From Nematostella vectensis (lineage: Eukaryota; Cnidaria; Anthozoa; Actiniaria; Edwardsiidae): DNA of 64,000 nucleotides. The notes under the pieces are model-generated. The model saw nothing but the letters and a program-made list of their open reading frames with translations, was not told the origin of the DNA and searched no databases. Shown here piece after piece: positions 57,401 to 64,000 of the stretch (the first letter of the stretch is position 1; each line of letters begins with the position of its first letter). The stretch spans positions 6,627,540 to 6,691,539 of the forward strand of contig NC_064042.1 in NCBI RefSeq assembly GCF_932526225.1. The letters are read 5' to 3'. The position numbers and the translations under genes were made by a program.

Positions 57401-60002
57401 TACAATTTTATTGACAAACTTGGGGAGTCCAGCAGTTCTGAAAAAAGTCGTCCAAAATACAATTATTATCAAAGCAATATACAAGCGAGGAGATTCGAGG
57501 AATTCCTATGCCCAAGATCAGGTACTAAAACAAGAGTGCTCGGTGCGAATCGAAAAATAACATTCATACGAAATGGAACTCCTGTTCACAAAGCTAAAGT
57601 TACTTAGCAAATGTTGCCAACAAAATTTGCCAAATTCCATAAAGGGACGAATGACCAGCCAATTAACCTTACCATGAACCGATAGAAAGTGTTTAGGGTA
57701 TTTTGGACGAGTCAAGTTTCAGTGATCAATCGCCGACGACAATAAAATAACTAAAGAGGTACCTCCGTTCTTTGTAAAATGTATCAAGAGATACATTACA
57801 GGGACTTTTTCACTTTATACCCACGCGCATAAAAAAATTATAAAAAAGAACAAAGGAGGCCACTCTGGCTATTGATTTTTCGTATTCACAGACTGCAATA
57901 AAAGTGTTTTCGTCATATGCAACACTTGTCATGCTGCTGTTTTGTAAGACTTGCTTTTGTATTCAATTCAAAAAGTGCACAAACTTTTGATCCACCAAAT
58001 CAAGCTTGGTGAGTGTCGCTGTACCAATTAGTGGCAATTGTATACCAAACAATTGTCAGCAGTAACTAATTTGTGTTGCTGCAATTAACTTATTTTCATG
58101 ATTGGTTTGTTCCCCTCAACAATATTGTAGTTGTACTGTATTCATCATACTGTAACACAGTATTGCACAAGGTTGAATGTAATGAATTAGATTTTTTTTT
58201 GTAATCATAGATTGTCTTATTTTATAGTTACTGCATGGCTGATTTTCTCTGCCCAAAATATGAGATAACCCTCACACCATCACATGTACCTGAAAGACCA
58301 GAGGGAACATTCTGCACCACACTGAATGAACCAGGTTTAGCCCCAATGACATTGAGAGCACCGCCTGGACGCGGCAGCACTACCACAAGCAATGACCCAT
58401 TCCCAAGCCGTGATTATCGGTACAAGGGGATGACACCCTCTTCTGTAGCTAGTAGTGATGCAGGTGTGTACATGTACAGACTTGGGCTTAAAAAATATCC
58501 TTAGGCTTGATTGGGCTGTGGAGTGATTGTTGAATGCTGAGAATCCATTTGGAATGACTAAGGGATAGTCACGTTTCAACAATGATTCCTGATGCGGGCA
58601 GCATTGCCATGACGTTAGTGAATTATCACACAGTGATTCCAAATAATTGTTCATATATACTTAAATAAGGTTCTTTAGCTTAAGATTTTTCGGAGTATAA
58701 TATCATGCGTATTTGATTCAAAACTAGTGCCAAAAGCAAAAGTGTTCCTCTCGGTCCTATCATCCAAATGGTGTCATTTTTTATAGAATTCATCATACTA
58801 TGTAGCAAAGCCTTTCATGCAGTTCTTAGTAATAACAAATTTCTGGTTATTGGTCTGGAATGCTGTGCATGATATCATAGTTAATATCTGTGTTACCAGG
58901 TGGTGATGATGACGAAGAATCAAGTCAATACCACCGCAGTGGACCAACATATGATATGCGCAGCCTTCAGAACGACCCAATCCCCGACCAGCAACAGAGG
59001 CTTTTACAACAACAGCGACAGCAGCAACAGCAACAATTTGCACAGGGCTCTAACGCTTTTCGACCTCTTGGGCGTGGTAGGGGAAGGGGTGCTCCTATGG
59101 GTCAGCCACTCCGCAGACCTATGGCCCCAGGAAGGGTGCCCTCAGCTGGAAGAGGCGCTCGTGTTGATGGTGTGTTTCTGCTTTGTTTAAAGTCTATTTA
59201 CTATCTTACCCAACCATCATAATCTTGGAAAGCGTGGCTATTTTTTTTATCTGACTAGGCGGTTCTCTGAGGGGTAATTCAGTTAAGTTTTTTTTAACGT
59301 GGAAAGGCTAAGGTTTACTGTACAAGCTGATCCAGTGCACTTTTTTCCATTCAAATGATGTGATTGGGGCTTTCAGGGGGCACTTTTAGGTACAACTGTT
59401 TCTCAGAGTATGATAAGTGGTATATTATTTTCCTTCTTTAAACCTTGTCTTGTCTATCGATCAAATTGATTAATTAGGTACTATGGGTAGAGCTGGGTGC
59501 TCTTCTCGTACGGTTTAGCTTCGTACTATTTATTCAAACCTTATCCAGTGCATAGTTTTGTTATGTGGGCATTTTGCATGTTATGGCCCAAATGCCAATT
59601 ACGTGCTCTGCCTAAAAAATGGATTAAATACTTTGTCATTTTTTTACAGGTTCATGGGGAAATACTGCTCCGACTGAAACCACTACAGAAACAGTTGCAG
59701 AGTGGGCAAGGGTAGGGCGAGGATCAGCCCGACAGCCAGATACAAGACCAAAAGTGTATGCTGGGGCAGCCACCGCTCCCCACCCGTCTTTTGCCCCGCC
59801 TCCACCCATTGCCTGGCAGAGAGACCAGTATAACCCCAGTTACCAGCAAGACCAGGACTTCCCACCCCTTCGAGTTGCTAGTGGAGGATATCCAGGGAAT
59901 ACGGGCAGTTACAGTAATCGTCCAGGAAATGTAGAGGACATGGACGGTTATAATGAAGTAGCAGCAAGTATGGCTAGGATGAAAATGGGGAACAATTATT
60001 AG
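51494..60002 (+). CDS. MAEL: Maelstrom homologue, piRNA pathway (11 exons, 598 aa)
   Basis: Exons: 51494-51637, 52055-52171, 53444-53528, 53755-53898, 54125-54166, 54874-55004, 55777-55831, 56333-56552, 58228-58463, 58900-59169, 59650-60002; phases agree throughout. An N-terminal HMG box (residues ~10-80, RNAFYFYMVSLRPQL, EKEIYQEMARQ) precedes the MAEL domain (~118-330), an RNase H-like fold. Its Glu-His-His-Cys metal site is readable: E in VGVAEF, H in LHRFIRPGE, then CDWHEQQEVKFC (H296, C304). The C-terminal ~200 aa is disordered: poly-Q (422-437), an RG run (450-455) and proline/arginine-rich sequence. The family acts in germline nuage and nucleus, in piRNA-guided transposon silencing. Exon 4 has a second in-phase acceptor 9 nt downstream. 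A polyadenylation signal (aataaa) lies at 60133-60138. Confidence 0.93.
52372..53287. mobile_element. ~916-bp TIR element in MAEL intron 2
   Basis: The ends gttaaggtactgccggagg and the complement of the right end (gttaaggtaataccggagg) pair over ~20-25 bp. Inside, at about 52710-52860, is a second inverted repeat with ~50-bp arms (agctaggaagc.cagaggacaag). No transposase. Target duplication not clear. Confidence 0.65.
54166..54665. repeat. ~45-55-bp minisatellite in MAEL intron 5
   Basis: Starting at the exon 5 donor, ~10 degenerate copies of a unit containing caagaaatccatgac, acaacaacaatta and caactcaatcaccta. Unit lengths vary. Non-coding. Confidence 0.85.
54981..55580. repeat. 60-bp minisatellite, 10 units, spanning MAEL exon 6 end and donor
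   Basis: Ten consecutive 60-bp units, nearly identical. The first unit includes the last 24 nt of exon 6 and its donor (gtcgg/gtaagt). Every unit therefore repeats a consensus 5' splice site (gtaagt, gtgagt in unit 4) and also an acceptor-like ccctccag 11 nt before it. Reading past the first donor meets an in-frame stop (ata tag) within 27 nt. The reverse strand is open for 205 codons as a 20-aa repeat, an artefact of the 60-bp period. Confidence 0.95.
56136..56158. repeat. aatg microsatellite
   Basis: About five tandem aatg/gaat units in MAEL intron 7. Confidence 0.9.
56553..58227. other. MAEL intron 8, no clear element
   Basis: 1.7 kb of non-coding sequence. A weak inverted pair (ggtacctccgttcttt near 57760, aagaacaaaggaggcc near 57850) could form a hairpin. 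Nothing recognisable otherwise. Confidence 0.4.
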
Positions 60003-61060
60003 AAGACATTTTACTCTATTGAACAGAAGTTTGTTTTAGAATCTGCAGACAAAACGAAGAAAAAATACCAAAAAAATAGGATGACCTCTACGTTGGGATC
60101 TGAAAACACGATGTTAAATACGATATTTAGGAAATAAATTGAGAGAAAAAGAACAAAAAAATAGGGTGCCTAAATATGTTGGAGCCTGAAAGCAAAGTTT
60201 TATAATCAGACGTCTTATAAACTGACTTCTGTTTAATCACAATATGCATTTGATTCTTATAAAATTTCAAATCATCCAAACTTGTATGTATATTAGAAAA
60301 GTGGAGGCAAGCCTCTGCCCTTCACAAAACACTCCCACAATTTTACTCCACTGCATTATTGTCTGGTGATGAAGCTCTATCATGCTCGAGAGTCCAGTCG
60401 TTGACAGCTGGGTCCCCGATCATGAATTCAGCTGTCTAATGTAGTTGCATATGATCCACTCGTTATTATTCATATTTTTTTTTCAGAATGCATTAAAGCT
60501 ATTTATCAAATGTTTGCTTGAAATACGTCTTGTTCTTTGAGTCGTCTGTCCCATTTGAGTCAGGTTGGTCATGGGCTCGCAGCAAATGCAATTGGCTTTG
60601 TTGCAAAGTGGTATACTGTCGAACCGCCCCACTCGTGATACCTGGCAGAATAGGTTTTCGCGGATACATAAAAAAAGACTCGGGGTAACCCTGCCCATGC
60701 TTTTAATTGCGATAGAGGCCTTGTGCAGTATTGCTGGTGAGACGATGGCGCAGTTTAAACACCGTGTGGGAGGTGTTGGCGAAATTGAGTTTAAATTATT
60801 ATACAATGCCTGGAATAGGAATAGTTTTTTTTAATCTTGCTCGGATCAAGGCCAGCAAACATTGTGGTTGTATTGTGTGTGCGTATACCCGGCTTAAAAT
60901 GGTGAGCTTATTCTCAGTACTTCACTTTTTTCCTTTAGAATTCTTCATTGCTCTCGGACGTTCCTTTATCTTATTTTCAATCTTTAATGTTGTAGTAAAG
61001 GTTATATCTGAATTGAAATAAAAAAAATACAATTTAAAAAAACCGAAAAGGGGAGCGAGG
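60003..61060. other. MAEL 3'UTR and intergenic DNA
   Basis: The first ~150 bp is the likely 3'UTR with aataaa at 60133-60138. The remainder has no ORF with family resemblance and no clear repeat. Short ORFs near 60480-60830 on both strands look like chance. Confidence 0.5.
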
Positions 61061-61149
61061 GTGAACAAGGACTATGGCCTCGGTCGAAAAATAGAGAACT
61101 GGGGCGGGAAAAGAGGAGCAAGAAATGTGGCAATGACCGAAAACCAAAA

Positions 61150-61800
61150 ACGGGGGTTATCAAAGGGGAGCCAGGAATACGTACTGGGCCGAACGGGGGT
61201 TATCAAAGGGGAGCCAGGAATACGTACTGGGCCGAACGGGGGTTATCAAAGGGGAGCCAGGAATATGCACTGGGACGAACAACAGAGTACAAGGTGAGCA
61301 AGGAATAAGGACTACTTGGTCAAACAACGGAGAACGGGGGCTATCAAAGGGTAGTAAGGGTGAGCAAGGAATAAGGACTACTTGGTCAAACAACGGAGAA
61401 CGGGGGATATCAAAGAGTAGTAAGGGTGAGCAAGGAATAAGGACTACTTGGTCAAACAACGGAGAACGGGGGTTATCAAAGGGGAGCCAGGAATATGCAC
61501 TGGGACGAACAACAGAGTACAAGGTGAGCAAGGAATAAGGACTACTTGGTCAAACAACGGAGAACGGGGGCTATCAAAGGGTAGTAAGTTTGAGCAAGGA
61601 ATAAGGACTACTTGGTCAAACAACGGAGAACGGGGGATATCAAAGAGTAGTAAGGGTGAGCAAGGAATAAGGACTACTTGGTCAAACAACGGAGAACGGG
61701 GGTTATCAAAGGGTAGTAAGGGTGAGCAAGGAATAAGGACTACTTGGTCAAACAACGGAGAACGGGGGTTATCAGAGGGTAGTAAGGGTGAGCAAGGGAA
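61150..61800. repeat. 43/66-bp compound minisatellite
   Basis: Two 43-bp units and the start of a third (aacgggggttatcaaagggg, then agccaggaatacg) pass into ~66-bp units that end in gtgagcaaggaataag and gactacttggtcaaac. The 43-type block reappears once at about 61456, giving a higher-order pattern. Long ORFs open on both strands here follow from the 66-bp (22-codon) period and are not genes. Confidence 0.9.
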
Positions 61801-61889
61801 ACTTGACCGTTTAACGAAGGACAGTGGGGAGCAAAGAGAAGCAAGGAATAAGGACTTGACCGAAAAACTGTAAAAAGGGGTGAGCATGG

Positions 61890-64000
61890 AATATGAAATT
61901 GTAACTGGTTATAATTTAAATAAAATCGAACCCCGTCCAGATCAAAAATGAGAAAAAATAGACCATACTTACAGACATGCGCTGAAACAGAGAGTATGGC
62001 AGCATAAAGCTTTACGGCTAGGCTGGAGATTTCGACCCCAGCACCGCTATCTAGCGATCTGTACAACACAAAGGAACCTGAGGTACCCGCGCATTAATGG
62101 GGAGGCAACAACCAGGATCCCAGCCCTGTCTTAGTCGGTTTCGCCACGCACTGAGATGTCCACTAAAAAATATCGGGGTATTTTTAACGCTTGCGTCTCT
62201 TGGGAAAAGGTGAGTTATTTAGTGATGTCGTCATCATGTGCAGAACAGTACGACCAAGGTCTACATCGCTGCCTTTAGCCTTTTTATTTTTTTGTCCAGT
62301 CACGCACGTGGATATGACATTTTTTGTGCACAGAACAACAAAAGAAATCGATATTGCAGCCGTCCGCTTTGCTTCGCGGATGGTCTTCCTGTGGTTTGTA
62401 ATGTTATGTCATCCTTACTCAGCAATATTTCTGTACAGCGGCTACACACGTGGTGTACTTTATTACAGCATAGAAAGCTGACAGTGTTTAGACGTTAAAA
62501 TATTTTTAATAAACAGTAGAATACAGAAGATATGGGTATTATTACCTTACTAGCGGATCGGAGAGGACTGCATGCGATTTTATCAAACGTAAGTAAATGC
62601 GTTCATAAAAAAAATCATTGAAGATGTTGCTCTGAACCACTTGGGAAGTCGTTCTAAACGCTTCTTCTAACTAAACCTATTAGATTTGATCGGATTTAAT
62701 TTTGCTTAACAGGCACAAAGAATTGTTGGTTGCAGATTTGTTTCATCATCAATTATTGTAAGTAATATTCGAAGAGCTGTATGCATGGGTCCTGAATTAC
62801 TCGAACTTACAAATCAAACTCCACACACTGTCAAATCTCTATCATGCCTCCAAACAACATAACCATATGTTAATGCCCAATTTGTTAAATAGGTAATAAT
62901 TAAACACCAGGAAGAATGGATTACTTCAAAACCTTTATCACATATTACATATTTCAAGCTACAAGGCCTAAGGTTCTAGCTAGGATGTGGGTTTCCCAAA
63001 GACCAAATATAATATATTCGGTTAATAAACATATTTGGAGGGAATTGAACAAGGATTTTAGGCGTTAAAAGGCTATCTTTAATTTCAGAGCAAAACCACA
63101 GGGTACCCAAGTCTTAGTCCACAGAAACAGTTTGCTGTATGTAACACTGTTATGTCCATATAATAGATCCCACGTGTGTCAGTGGTAGTTTTTTTTCACA
63201 ATCTTTTATTCTCATTTGGGCACTATTCTAGCAGAGCCCTAGTGGAGCTCCATAATTTAGAAAAGGTGTATGCTATACAGATGCGCCCCTCACCTCTCTG
63301 ATTGGTTGAAAAAAACTTGGTGCAAAGTGGGAACATGAGTACATGTCTGGGTTACAATAGAGAAAGGAAGAGGGGACATTGAGTTGAAGCAAATTTGCCC
63401 ATGAAATATACTCAAGAATTAAAGCACTTTCAATTAAGTTTTCGAATCTGCTCTGTCCCTCAAGTCCAGTCATTCCATGTTATGACCAGAAAAACAGTGT
63501 ATTTCTTCATCTAAACACACACTTTATATTATAGCAGCATTGAAATGGAGTCATTAAAACTCCTGTTAGAAAAAACAGATATTTGGCAAGACCTTTTTTT
63601 CAAGTAAGCTTTTTTTCAACATGATAATATTTTGGTACTTAATGATTTTCGTAAAGTGACAGGTCCTTTTTTGTGATTCAGAAAAAACAGAAAAGAATAA
63701 AGATTGCATCTACTTATACTAATATATGTACTATGGACAGGGGCATAGCCAGGGGGGTGGCCAGGGGGGCCTTCTTCTTCTTCTTCCTTTTAGCAGCCAA
63801 AAATACAGTCAATGTATGAGACATTATCTAAAATACAGAAAAAGTGCCTTTAAAGGACCTTTTAGGCACCCTCCTGTTAAAAATCCTGGCTACACATGTT
63901 TTTCTTCCAGGAATCACTGTTGTATATACAGTAGGCTTGAAGAATACCATTTTAATCCAATGTATGAAGAAATCACTGCTGCAATTTCCATACAAAATAA
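61890..64000. other. right end of window, no supported gene
   Basis: AT-rich. Around 62230-62480 some ORFs overlap on the plus strand but match no family I know. A small MITE-like segment lies near 63738-63898. The rest shows nothing. Confidence 0.45.
63738..63898. mobile_element. short hAT-type MITE, caggggcatagccagg end
   Basis: The left end caggggcatagccaggggg and the right-hand aaatcctggctacaca are imperfect inverted repeats of the very common caggggcgtagccagg class. About 160 bp with a ttc microsatellite inside. Target duplication not seen. Confidence 0.5.

Noticed and set aside
60483-60834. ORFs of ~90-107 codons on both strands after MAEL
   Set aside because: Neither strand shows a family motif or splice continuity with MAEL, whose stop at 60002 fits the conserved gene end and polyadenylation signal.
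61160-61887. Long repetitive ORFs on both strands
   Set aside because: Produced by the 43/66-bp tandem repeat; no start context, splice sites or family resemblance.
62191-62498. Overlapping ~90-codon ORFs near the right end
   Set aside because: No recognisable motif, no exon neighbours, and overlapping frames; treated as chance.

Overview
The window is animal nuclear DNA: AT-rich, intron-rich, with GT-AG splice sites and dense in decayed transposons. The mix of retroelements (BEL/Pao, Penelope-like, Tx1/L1-like and CR1-like LINEs), an orphan class A GPCR and a secreted PAN-EGF-D8C protein suggests a cnidarian, probably an anthozoan. That assignment is inference; no species is named.

Left half (about 1.1-40.2 kb): two tandem copies of a ~19-kb segment. 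Copy A is about 1140-20695 and copy B about 21210-40232. They are separated by ~500 bp holding an 8/24-bp minisatellite. Each copy carries an intronless class A GPCR on the minus strand (1667-2689; 21227-22276) and a multi-exon gene on the plus strand for a secreted protein with signal peptide, PAN/apple-like module, EGF repeats and a C-terminal D8C (uromodulin-type) domain. The second gene is 8 exons and 422 aa in copy A, and 13 exons and 628 aa in copy B. The difference is mostly extra tandem EGF exons. The copies have since collected different insertions. A has a TIR element in the GPCR 3' coding end, a 483-bp element; a 2.4-kb TIR element with a nested foldback; and ~5.8 kb of BEL/Pao, Penelope-like and MITE debris in one intron. 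B has a 5.3-kb Tx1/L1-like LINE, several MITEs, an unidentified 2-kb insert and a CR1-like fragment. The sister copy often serves as the empty site, so insertion boundaries can be read directly.

Right half (42.8-60.0 kb): two conserved single-copy genes head to head. RRP1/NOP52 (rRNA processing) runs on the minus strand, 12 exons, 51200 to 42843, 554 aa. Maelstrom (HMG box plus MAEL domain, piRNA pathway) runs on the plus strand, 11 exons, 51494 to 60002, 598 aa. Only 293 bp separate the two start codons. Both gene models come from reading GT-AG sites with phase checks at every junction. Their introns contain MITEs, a tRNA-derived SINE-like sequence, and minisatellites. In Maelstrom a 60-bp repeat has amplified an exon-intron junction, giving ten tandem 5' splice sites.

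From 60.0 kb to the end there is a 43/66-bp minisatellite and otherwise no supported gene.

There is no operon-like functional unit. The features most worth following are the lineage-specific GPCR plus PAN-EGF-D8C duplication, with exon-array expansion, and the several places where repeats or transposon ends form part of coding sequence or splice sites.
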